This document shows positions 1 to 7,073 of a stretch of 26,104 nucleotides of DNA, piece by piece. The notes under the pieces are model-generated. The model saw nothing but the letters and a program-made list of their open reading frames with translations, was not told the origin of the DNA and did not search any database. The translations under genes were made by a program, and so were the position numbers. Origin of the DNA: Asanoa sp040654855. GTDB taxonomy: Bacteria > Actinomycetota > Actinomycetes > Mycobacteriales > Micromonosporaceae. Where the stretch lies: the NCBI RefSeq assembly GCF_040654855.1, contig NZ_JBFAIU010000077.1, forward strand, positions 1 through 26,104. The letters are read 5' to 3'. Within the stretch, counting starts at the first letter, position 1; each line of letters starts with the position of its first letter.

Positions 1-78
1 AGTATTACGAGTTATATCAGATTGTGTTTGTAGTTAAGAGGTGTGCTATTCCGATCTCGCCTGAAAGATTAATTGGGC

Positions 79-149
79 CCGTCGTGCCGATCAACGCGGC
101 CTGCGGCGGGCCCAGCCGCCGTCTCGGCTCACGCTGATCGGCACGACGG
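79..149 (-). terminator. Long inverted repeat 3' of thiD, probable terminator
   Basis: Two perfect 15-base arms (79-93 and 135-149) are complementary. A smaller stem lies inside them (GCGGC at 103-107 with GCCGC at 115-119). The outer arm begins 2 bases beyond the thiD stop codon, so in thiD transcripts it would form a strong hairpin right after the gene. There is no clean U-tract, but the DNA beyond it (1-78) is AT-rich. A bidirectional terminator serving a gene to the left of the window is possible. Confidence 0.55.
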
Positions 150-151
150 CC

Positions 152-958
152 TCAGGCCGAGAATGCGGCGAACGTCGGCCAGCCGAAATGGTTGAGCGGC
201 CCGCTGCCGTTGCCCAGCTCCCAGTCGCGGGCGCCGACGAGGCTGCGGGTGACGTACTCCTTCGCCGCCACCAATGCCTCCAGGACGTCGTCGCCCTGGG
301 CCAGGCGGGCGGCGATCGCGGCCGAGAACGTGCAGCCGGTGCCCCGGCTGTTGCGGGTCTGCACCCGCGGGTAGCGCAGGAACCGCGCCCCCGCGTCGGT
401 CCAGACCGCGTCGACCGCCTCGTCGCCCGCGACCATGTCGCCACCGGTCACCACGACGTACTTCGGGCCGTTGGAGGCGATCTGCGCCGCCGCTCCGGCC
501 ATGTCCGCCGGTGTCGACACCGGCCACCCGACCAGGGCCGACGCCTCGTCGCGGTTCGGGGTCGCCACCGCCGCGTACGGCAGCAGCCGTTCGAGGGCGC
601 TGACCACGCCCCGGCGGCGACCCGACGCCGCCTCCAGGACCGGGTCGACGACCAGGTTGGGCAGCAGGCCCGAGCGGGCCTTGGACGTGACCGCCGCGGC
701 GGCCTCAGCCGTGGCCAGCATGCCGACCTTGACGGCCTTGACCGGCATGTCGTCGAGCACCGCCGTGAGCTGCGCCGACACGACATTGCCAGGCAGCTCG
801 AACACGTCCTGGACGCCGCGGGTGTTCTGCGCCGTCACCGATGTGGCGACCGTCGCGCCGTAGAGCCGCATCGCCGCGAAAACCTTCAGGTCGGCCTGTA
901 GCCCGGATCCGCCACTGGAGTCCGAGCCGCCGATCGCGAGCACCGCGAGTGGTGTCAT
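152..958 (-). CDS. thiD: Hydroxymethylpyrimidine/phosphomethylpyrimidine kinase ThiD
   Basis: A 268-residue ribokinase-fold kinase of the thiamine pathway that phosphorylates HMP and then HMP-phosphate in the cytosol. The N-terminal GGSDSSGGSGLQADLK block (residues 10-25), VVDPVLEA (103-110), ATPNRDEA (132-139) and the anion-hole/catalytic GTGCTFSAAI (206-215) are all visible, and the length is normal for the family. The ATG start has a good Shine-Dalgarno GGGAGG (965-970) six bases upstream, partly inside a hairpin. The residues before the catalytic loop are NSRGTGC, not the common NTHGTGC, so the usual His is absent. It stands alone, with no other thi gene visible. A pyridoxal kinase of the same fold is the main alternative. 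Confidence 0.93.
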   Translation of the reverse strand: MTPLAVLAIGGSDSSGGSGLQADLKVFAAMRLYGATVATSVTAQNTRGVQDVFELPGNVVSAQLTAVLDDMPVKAVKVGMLATAEAAAAVTSKARSGLLPNLVVDPVLEAASGRRRGVVSALERLLPYAAVATPNRDEASALVGWPVSTPADMAGAAAQIASNGPKYVVVTGGDMVAGDEAVDAVWTDAGARFLRYPRVQTRNSRGTGCTFSAAIAARLAQGDDVLEALVAAKEYVTRSLVGARDWELGNGSGPLNHFGWPTFAAFSA

Positions 959-967
959 TGGGGTCCT

Positions 968-1005
968 CCCGCCTCTCGTCCTACACGGGTAACACGAGAG
1001 GCGGG
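968..1005 (-). promoter_or_regulatory. 12-bp hairpin overlapping the thiD ribosome-binding site
   Basis: Perfect 12-base arms at 968-979 and 994-1005 enclose a 14-base loop. On the minus strand the 3' arm ends in GGG, which forms the first half of the thiD Shine-Dalgarno sequence (965-970). The stem could act as a terminator for the aldo/keto reductase upstream or hide part of the thiD RBS. No TPP-riboswitch core motifs are visible. Confidence 0.5.
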
Positions 1006-1046
1006 GCCGGCGACGGACTAAATCGCACTATCGATCGACAGCGGGC

Positions 1047-2000
1047 TCACCCGAGGGCGCGCAACTCCGCCAGATCCGCGGCCGACGGCTGCCACGCGAT
1101 GGCCGCCGCGTTCTCCCGGATCTGGTCCGGCGTGGTCGCCCCGGCGATCACCGACGCGACCGCCGGCATCGCCGCGAGGCCGCCGAGCGCCACTTGGAGC
1201 AGGGACAGACCACGCGCGGACGCGTACCCCTGCAGCCTCTCGATCCGGTTCCACGGCGCGGAGGCCAGCGTCGAGGCGAACCGCGGCGACGTCAGCCGGG
1301 TGCCGGACGGCGCCGCCGTGCCGCGCCCGTACTTGCCGGTGAGCAGTCCACTCTCGAGCGGGAAGAACGGCAGCACCCCGAGCCCGAACCGCTCGCACGC
1401 CGGCACCAGCTCGGCCTCGATCCCGCGGTTGAGCAGGCTGTAGTGGTTCTGGACGCTGATGAACGGCGCCCAGCCGCGGGTACGCGTCACCCACGCGGCG
1501 TCCGCCACCTGCCAGGCGGCGAAGTTCGAGCAGCCGATGTAGCGCACCTTCCCCGCCGTCACGAGATCGTCGAGCGCCGACAGCGTCTCCTCGATCGGCG
1601 TCGCCGGGTCCGGCTCGTGCATCTGGTAGAGGTCGATGTGGTCGGTGTCGAGCCGGCGCAGGGAACCCTCGACCGCGCGCAGCACATAACGGCGGGCACC
1701 ACGTGCGCCGAGATCGGGGCCGTTGATGCCGGACATCGGCTTGCCGAACTTCGTCGCCACCACCACGTCGTCGCGCCGGCCTTTGAGCGCCGCACCGAGA
1801 AAACGCTCGGAAAGCTCATGACCGGGGCCGCCGTACGTGTCGGACGTGTCGAAGAAATTGATTCCCACCTCGAGCGCGGAATCGACGACCGCACGCGCGG
1901 CATTCTCGTCGATATCCCGGCCGAAGGTGTTGCAGCCGACGCCGGCAACCGAGACGACCAGTCCCGAACTGCCCAGGCGGCGATAGCTCATCGTGCTCAC
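1047..2000 (-). CDS. Aldo/keto reductase
   Basis: NADPH-dependent TIM-barrel oxidoreductase of about 317 residues; the substrate cannot be predicted. The catalytic tetrad is visible: D51 and Y56 in FFDTSDTYGG, K84 in VATKFGKP, and H128 in DLYQMHEPDP. The phosphate-binding segment near the C terminus (VIAGATTPDQIRENAAA) is typical of the family. I chose the GTG at 2000 because GGAG sits six bases upstream and the family fold begins at once with SYRRLGSSGL. The frame stays open to 2132, but that extension has no RBS and does not look like AKR sequence. It is divergent from the glycosyltransferase unit and co-directional with thiD, with a hairpin between them. Confidence 0.9.
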   Translation of the reverse strand: MSTMSYRRLGSSGLVVSVAGVGCNTFGRDIDENAARAVVDSALEVGINFFDTSDTYGGPGHELSERFLGAALKGRRDDVVVATKFGKPMSGINGPDLGARGARRYVLRAVEGSLRRLDTDHIDLYQMHEPDPATPIEETLSALDDLVTAGKVRYIGCSNFAAWQVADAAWVTRTRGWAPFISVQNHYSLLNRGIEAELVPACERFGLGVLPFFPLESGLLTGKYGRGTAAPSGTRLTSPRFASTLASAPWNRIERLQGYASARGLSLLQVALGGLAAMPAVASVIAGATTPDQIRENAAAIAWQPSAADLAELRALG

Positions 2001-2186
2001 GCCGTACTCCATGAATGAGGGGTTCTTTCGTATCGCGTGCCCATTAATAAACCACGGGCCGCGGTGTGGGACTCCGACCCGCGCGGTTTGCGGGGCACTA
2101 TCCTTTGCGCGGGCATTGCTCGATTCTGACACCTTTGTGGCGGCTACTCACATTCGGCCGCCGGCGATGGGAGCGTGGATCCCGAA

Positions 2187-3140
2187 ATGACGGCACCCAC
2201 CAGGTTCCAGCAGCGGTCGACCGCCGCGGAGCCGGCTGACGTCGCGGCGCCGGAGCAGCTCGACGTGACGGTCGTGCTGCCGTGCTACAACGAGCAGGAC
2301 CACGTGCTCAAGGAGATCGAGCGGATCTCCGCCGCGATGGACCGCAGCGGTTACAGCTACGAGCTGCTGGCGATCGACGACTGCTCGACCGACAACACGC
2401 TCGCCGTGCTCCGCGAGGCCGCGCTGCGCTTCGCAAACCTGCGGGTGATGCCCTTCCACCGCAACGGCGGCTCGGGCACGGCCCGGCGGATCGGCACCCA
2501 GCAGGCGCGCGGCGAGATCGTGGTGTGGACCGACGCCGACATGACGTACCCCAACGAGCGAATTCCCGAGCTCGTGCAGCTCCTGGAGAAGGACGAGACC
2601 ATCGACCAGGTGGTCGGCGCGCGGACCAGCGAGCAGGGCACGCACAAGTTGCTGCGGGTGCCGGCCAAGTGGGTCATCCGCAAGATCGCCGAGCGGCTGA
2701 CCGGCACGAAGATCCCCGACCTCAACTCGGGGCTGCGGGCGTTCCGCCGCCGGGTGTCGCTGCCGTACCTGCGGTTGCTGCCGCCCGGGTTCTCCTGCGT
2801 CACCACGATCACCATGGCGTTCCTGCACAACCAGCACGACGTGCGGTACGTCTCGATCGACTACGCGAAGCGCGCCGGCTCGTCGAAGTTCCACTTCGTC
2901 CGGGACGCGTACCGCTACATCCTCCAGGTCGTCCGCATGGTCATGTACTTCAACCCGCTCAAGGTGCTGATGCCACCGGCGCTGTGGCTGGTCGGCATCG
3001 CCATCGCGAAGGTCATCTACGACGTCGTCGCCCATCCGGTCCGCGTCGCCAACAACACGATCATGCTGTTGGTGGCCGGCCTGATCATCGCGGCGGTAGC
3101 CCTCCTGGCCGACCTCATCGTGCGGTCCCGGTCCGCCTAG
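2187..3140 (+). CDS. Family 2 glycosyltransferase, polyprenyl-phosphate type, with two C-terminal TM helices
   Basis: A 317-residue GT-A enzyme of the dolichol-phosphate-mannose synthase/GtrB type, expected to transfer a sugar from a nucleotide donor to polyprenyl phosphate at the inner membrane face. Visible features are VVLPCYNE (about 29-36), IDD (63-65), the metal-binding TDAD (115-118), and PDLNSGLRAFRR (about 177-188), followed by two C-terminal hydrophobic helices (about 258-279 and 290-312). The start is uncertain. The ATG at 2187 overlaps the stop of a small upstream frame as ATGA; a GTG at 2175 would add four residues but has GGGAG only one base away. It lies 3 bases upstream of the membrane glycosyltransferase, so the two are surely co-transcribed. 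The lipid-linked sugar made here is probably used by the neighbour. Confidence 0.9.
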   Translation: MTAPTRFQQRSTAAEPADVAAPEQLDVTVVLPCYNEQDHVLKEIERISAAMDRSGYSYELLAIDDCSTDNTLAVLREAALRFANLRVMPFHRNGGSGTARRIGTQQARGEIVVWTDADMTYPNERIPELVQLLEKDETIDQVVGARTSEQGTHKLLRVPAKWVIRKIAERLTGTKIPDLNSGLRAFRRRVSLPYLRLLPPGFSCVTTITMAFLHNQHDVRYVSIDYAKRAGSSKFHFVRDAYRYILQVVRMVMYFNPLKVLMPPALWLVGIAIAKVIYDVVAHPVRVANNTIMLLVAGLIIAAVALLADLIVRSRSA

Positions 3141-3143
3141 GCC

Positions 3144-4628
3144 GTGACCGCGACCGACCTCGCCGCCCCGGCAGAGACCACACACGCGCCCCGCCGACTG
3201 TCCACCGAGGACCGCCGGGGCTGGCTGGCCGTCGGCGCGATCAGCCTCGTCCTCGCCGTCACCTGGGCGCCGCGGCTGGTCATGCCCTACGGCGACAACC
3301 ACATGGGCCGGATCATCAGCCGGTACGCCCTGCACCTGTCGAACCTGCAGGAGCGCGGCCTCGTCGGCTCGGACTTCAGCGCGGACTGGCTGCCGTACAG
3401 CAGCGCCGCGTACGCCCACCACCCGCCGGGCCTCAACATCCTGGTCGCCCTGTTCGGCCTGCTGCCGGGAACCAAATCGTTCGAGGTCTGGCTGGCGCCT
3501 TTCCTGCTGGCGCTGCTCGCAGTCCCGGCCGCCGCGGCGCTGCTGCGCGCCCTGGGCATCCGCTGGTCGGCCACGCTGCTCGCCGTGGCCGCGATGGCCT
3601 CGACGGCGTTCTTCTGGGTCTACAGCCCGATCATGTTCGACCTGGGCCCGATCCTGCTGATCTCCGCGACGGTGGTGGCACTCCGCCGCAAGGACTACAC
3701 CCCGCCGCGGTGGCTGCTCGCGGTGGCCTGCGCCGCGGCCCTGCTGGCGACACTGATCTCCTGGCCGGGCATCGGCTTCGCGGGCGCGATGGGCCTCTGG
3801 CTGCTGGCCGGCCGCCGCAAGCTCGACAAGGTCGTCCTGTGGGTGGGCGCCTCGATGCTGGTCGGCCTGTGCATCAGCCTGACCTTCATCGTCGGCGTCA
3901 GCGGCCTGGCCGACCTCACGAACCAGGCGGAGTTCCGCACCCAGGGCGGCGCCTTCACCGCGGAACAGTTCCTGCGCCGCCAGCGCCAAAGCCTGGGCGC
4001 CCTGCTCCCACCTTGGTACCCGGCGCTGCTGCTGCTGGGCGCGCTGGTCGGCTTGTGGGACCGCCGCACCCGCGTCTACCTGGCGTTCGCGCTCGCGTTC
4101 AACGCGTTCTGGACCTTCGCGCTCAACAACGGCGCCTACATCCACGACTACTGGAACTACCCGCTCCTGATCCTGGGCCTGGTCGGCATGGCCGCCCTCG
4201 TCGACCGCGTCCTGACCCGCACCCCTCCCCGCCCAGCCCAGTTCGCCGCGGCCGCCGCCGGCCTCGCGTTGCTGGTGACGCTCGCGGTCGTCGCATACGG
4301 CCGGACGAATCGCACCTATGTAGACCGCCCGTCCGACGCGGGCCGCCTGGTCTCCCAACACAGGCCAGCGCCGGGCCAACAAACCGCCTGGCTAGCCGGC
4401 GGCGGCCTGTCGACCCCGCGCTGGTACGCCTACTACTGGAACCTCGCCCCGAAAACCGTCACGCCGGCGACCCTGGCCGAGGCAAACCCGACCGACCTGG
4501 TCCTGATGGACCTGCGCAAGATCCCCAGCTGGCTGCCGAAGAACATCGGCGACCGGGCTCTGGACCGAAAGGGCTTCTACGCCCTCTTCCGCATCTCGGA
4601 CCTCGAGGCCGCACAAACCAAGCCCTGA
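3144..4628 (+). CDS. Polytopic membrane glycosyltransferase (GT-C/ArnT-PMT-like)
   Basis: A 494-residue integral membrane protein with about 10-12 hydrophobic segments and a soluble C-terminal end. It resembles lipid-phosphate-sugar-dependent GT-C enzymes: the first outside loop holds an acidic GDNH (50-53), and AHHPPG (91-96) resembles the His-Pro motif of the ArnT/PMT group. It would move a sugar from polyprenyl phosphate to an acceptor outside the membrane; the acceptor is unknown. The GTG start at 3144 is 3 bases past the stop of the GT2 gene, which fits a donor-synthase/transferase pair. It ends convergently against the GT4 gene. The GT-C assignment is moderate, because the family is diverse and the active-site acidic residue is only inferred. 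Confidence 0.82.
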   Translation: MTATDLAAPAETTHAPRRLSTEDRRGWLAVGAISLVLAVTWAPRLVMPYGDNHMGRIISRYALHLSNLQERGLVGSDFSADWLPYSSAAYAHHPPGLNILVALFGLLPGTKSFEVWLAPFLLALLAVPAAAALLRALGIRWSATLLAVAAMASTAFFWVYSPIMFDLGPILLISATVVALRRKDYTPPRWLLAVACAAALLATLISWPGIGFAGAMGLWLLAGRRKLDKVVLWVGASMLVGLCISLTFIVGVSGLADLTNQAEFRTQGGAFTAEQFLRRQRQSLGALLPPWYPALLLLGALVGLWDRRTRVYLAFALAFNAFWTFALNNGAYIHDYWNYPLLILGLVGMAALVDRVLTRTPPRPAQFAAAAAGLALLVTLAVVAYGRTNRTYVDRPSDAGRLVSQHRPAPGQQTAWLAGGGLSTPRWYAYYWNLAPKTVTPATLAEANPTDLVLMDLRKIPSWLPKNIGDRALDRKGFYALFRISDLEAAQTKP

Positions 4629-4689
4629 CCTTGCTCGGGCCCGCGGTGGGCACGACCGTCGCTCCCGCCAGACACCGCTCCGCTGCCAC

Positions 4690-4708
4690 GCCCGCGGCGG
4701 ACGCGGGC
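4690..4708. terminator. GC hairpin in the convergent gap, possible bidirectional terminator
   Basis: GCCCGCG (4690-4696) and CGCGGGC (4702-4708) form a 7-bp stem with a 5-base loop. It lies in the 195-base gap (4629-4823) between two converging genes. There is no U-tract on either side. Nothing else recognisable occurs in the gap, although frames are open on both strands. Confidence 0.35.
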
Positions 4709-4823
4709 ATCGAGCATCTCCGCTCCGCCCAACGCAACGATCGACACGATCCCGCCGGCGGCGTCTGGGAGATCGCCACCGCGCCGGCGACGGTCGAGGT
4801 AACGACGACCTGGCCGACATCTG

Positions 4824-6020
4824 TCAGCCACTCCGCGGCAGACGCCCGGCAACGCCCCGGGCAGAAGTCCGCACGGCAGTCGAGCCTGCCCCTCCGTCGC
4901 TTGGGTCAACGGGCGGCAACTCCGCTTGGCTCTGGGTGGGGGTGGCGATGCGGGCGCGGATCGGTTCCACGACCGTTTGGGCGGTGAAGTTGTTCGCCGC
5001 TCGCGCCGCCGCGCGGCGCTGGTAGGTGGCCAGGAGCGTGCGATCCGCTGCCAACGAGCGGAGCGTCTCCGCCAAAGCCGCCGCGTCGCCGGGCGCCACG
5101 AACAGGGCGTCGTCGCCCAGGGTGCGGCGTTGCGGGGCCGTGTCCGACGTGACGATCGCGCAGCCGGCGGCCGCGCCCTGATAGACCTTGGTCGGCACCA
5201 CGTTCTGGGCCTTCTCCGTCGTGCCGAAGATGCCCAGGGCCACGTCGTGGGCCGCCACCAGCGCCGGCAGGTCTGCGCCCGGCACCCAGTCCACCCAGGT
5301 CACCGACGTGTTAGCGGCGGCCGCCGCGCGGCAGGCCGCGTACTCCTGACCCGTGCCGACCATCGTCACCTCGATCCGCGGGTCGCCGGCCAGCCGGGCC
5401 AGCGCCTCCCCGACACACCCGGTGCCGTGCAGCGGCGTGTAGATCCCGACGAAGACCACCCGCAGCGGGCCATCCGGACGAGCGGGTCGCACAGCGAACC
5501 ACGACCGGCCCGCGCCCACCGGCGCCACCACGCCGACCGACGACGGCGGCAGCGCCGCCAGGTGTTCGTCCGTGTCGACCACCACCACGTCCGCCGCGCG
5601 CAGGGCGCGCCGGTCGATCCAGCGCATCAGCGCCGCCTTGACGCCGCCGCCGCCCGTCAGGTCGCGGTCCCGGGCCGTGCCGGCCGCCGAGACCAGGTGG
5701 TCCAACACGAGCGGGGTACGCCGGAACAGGAGCCGCGCCAGCCGCACGTCGAAATGCCCCAGGTAACCGACCAGTACCGCGTCCGCGGCCGGCGCCCGGC
5801 GCGACCGCAGCGCCAGCAGCACCCAGCAGCGGGCCAGCAGCCACGCCAGCTTCGGCAGTCGCCACGGCTGGCGCAGCATCGCCACCCGGTCCGCTGTGGA
5901 GAGCGCCAGCGGGACGTTGATCTCCAGGACCTCGTCGCCCGCGGAACGCAAGCCCTCGATCAGGACCCCGACCCGCGGATGGCGCTGCACGTCGTAGGTC
6001 CCGAAGGCCAGCCACCGCAT
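4824..6020 (-). CDS. Family 4-like glycosyltransferase
   Basis: A 398-residue GT-B-fold transferase. It begins MRWLAFGTYD, with a typical N-terminal Rossmann domain (about 1-170), and the C-terminal donor-binding domain starts at LRVVFVGIY (about 186-194). The nucleotide-sugar site is EKAQNVVPTKVYQGAAAGCA (269-288). The first Glu of the usual EX7E motif is present, but the second position is Gln (Q281). The last ~40 residues are low-complexity, lie outside the fold and may be disordered. It lies 30 bases downstream of the flippase-like gene in the same direction, which suggests a common transcript. Substrate unknown; a cytosolic step in making a surface glycan or glycolipid is an inference. 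Confidence 0.85.
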   Translation of the reverse strand: MRWLAFGTYDVQRHPRVGVLIEGLRSAGDEVLEINVPLALSTADRVAMLRQPWRLPKLAWLLARCWVLLALRSRRAPAADAVLVGYLGHFDVRLARLLFRRTPLVLDHLVSAAGTARDRDLTGGGGVKAALMRWIDRRALRAADVVVVDTDEHLAALPPSSVGVVAPVGAGRSWFAVRPARPDGPLRVVFVGIYTPLHGTGCVGEALARLAGDPRIEVTMVGTGQEYAACRAAAAANTSVTWVDWVPGADLPALVAAHDVALGIFGTTEKAQNVVPTKVYQGAAAGCAIVTSDTAPQRRTLGDDALFVAPGDAAALAETLRSLAADRTLLATYQRRAAARAANNFTAQTVVEPIRARIATPTQSQAELPPVDPSDGGAGSTAVRTSARGVAGRLPRSG

Positions 6021-6050
6021 CGCGGTAGCCTAACCGACCAAAAGGGACTA

Positions 6051-7073
6051 TCAGGGCGCAGCGGGCGCCGAGTCCGGGATCGTGTCGATGTCGGGTGTCG
6101 TCACGATCGGGCGGCGCGGCCTGCGCTTGCTCAGTAGCGCCAGCGCCGGCCACGCGAGGTCCGCCACTGTGATCAGCAGCCGCGAGACCAGCGCCGCGAC
6201 CAGGGCGACCGGCTCCGTCACCGACCCGGCGAGCAGCACCACCAGCGCCGTCTCCCGCGGCCCCAGCCCCGCCGGCGCGATCGCCAGCAGGAAACCGATC
6301 GACCAGGCACCCGCGTACGCCGCGACCGACCGCACCACCAGATCCGACCCCGAAGCGCCGAGGTCGAGCAGCAGCGCCCACAGATGCGCGCCGAAGCAGA
6401 TCCAGCTCGCCAGCGCCCAGAACACCGACAGCCCGATCGCCCGTCCCGACAGGAAAGCCGGCATGGGTTCCCGCCGGGCCAACCGCATCGCCAGCGCCAG
6501 CAGCCGGTTCAGCACCGGCGGCAGCAGCGCCACGAACGCGACCGGCACCGCGAGCAGCGTCCACCAGTAGTCGTCCCACGCCCGGCCACCGAGCACCGGC
6601 AGCACCAGCGCGGTGAGCAACAGCCCGGTGCCGAGCGAGATGAACATCGTGATCAGCACGGCGGCGGCGGACGAGCGGCCCGGCACCTGGTAAGCCTTGC
6701 CGAGCCGCATCTGGGTCAGCACCGGCCAGACCTTGCCCGGCAGGTACTTCCCGAGCTGGCCGACGAAGAAGATCCGCATCGCACCGGCGAGCGGCACCGA
6801 GTTGCCGAAGTCGGCGAGCAGCACCCGCCAGCTCAGGAACGAGCACCACACCGCGACCAGCGCGAGGACCAACGAGACGAGAACCGCGGACGCCGACAGG
6901 TCGCCGATCACCCCGCGCACCTCGGCCCAGCGCCTGCTGACCGCGTAGCCGACGTACGCCAGGAACAGAACGGTTATGACGATCTCGGCGATCCGCCGCG
7001 CCACCGATCGGCGAACCGAAGGGGCGGCGGTTACGGCTGGCACACGAGCACGATACCTAGAGTGGCTCGTCAC
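6051..7073 (-). CDS. Flippase-like membrane protein, UPF0104/LPG-synthase TM family
   Basis: A 340-residue polytopic protein (about eight TM segments) of the family that includes the membrane half of lysylphosphatidylglycerol synthase and many proteins next to glycosyltransferases. The conserved block FVGQLGKYLPGKVWPVLTQM is seen at about 103-122. The catalytic soluble domain of MprF is absent, so aminoacyl transfer is not expected; a lipid flippase or transfer role is inferred. A GTG at 7073 overlaps the ABC-F gene by 17 bases. A GTG at 7043, 14 bases after that gene ends, is an equally good start and would remove ten residues. It sits just upstream of the GT4 gene and probably works with it. 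Confidence 0.85.
   Translation of the reverse strand: MTSHSRYRARVPAVTAAPSVRRSVARRIAEIVITVLFLAYVGYAVSRRWAEVRGVIGDLSASAVLVSLVLALVAVWCSFLSWRVLLADFGNSVPLAGAMRIFFVGQLGKYLPGKVWPVLTQMRLGKAYQVPGRSSAAAVLITMFISLGTGLLLTALVLPVLGGRAWDDYWWTLLAVPVAFVALLPPVLNRLLALAMRLARREPMPAFLSGRAIGLSVFWALASWICFGAHLWALLLDLGASGSDLVVRSVAAYAGAWSIGFLLAIAPAGLGPRETALVVLLAGSVTEPVALVAALVSRLLITVADLAWPALALLSKRRPRRPIVTTPDIDTIPDSAPAAP

Noticed and set aside
3..137. 44-codon open frame on the plus strand at the window edge, possibly the 3' end of a gene
   Set aside because: Its first half is AT-rich and its second half runs through the inverted repeat; the peptide has no recognisable features.
959..1046. TPP riboswitch upstream of thiD
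   Set aside because: The gap is short and lacks the conserved CUGAGA and the distal thi-box sequences; only a simple hairpin is present.
2001..2174. Divergent promoters between the reductase and the GT2 gene
   Set aside because: Promoters must exist there, and a short AT-rich patch lies at 2041-2050, but I found no hexamer pair with acceptable spacing on either strand.
4629..4823. Small genes or a degraded gene in the convergent gap
   Set aside because: Several frames are open, but none has an RBS, recognisable domain or consistent frame. Composition is ordinary.
2148..4987. Very long open frames (over 700 codons) on both strands overlapping the GT2 and GT-C genes
   Set aside because: Their translations are Arg/Ala/Gly/Pro-rich without motifs, as expected for off-frame readings of high-GC coding DNA. 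The glycosyltransferase frames carry clear family motifs.
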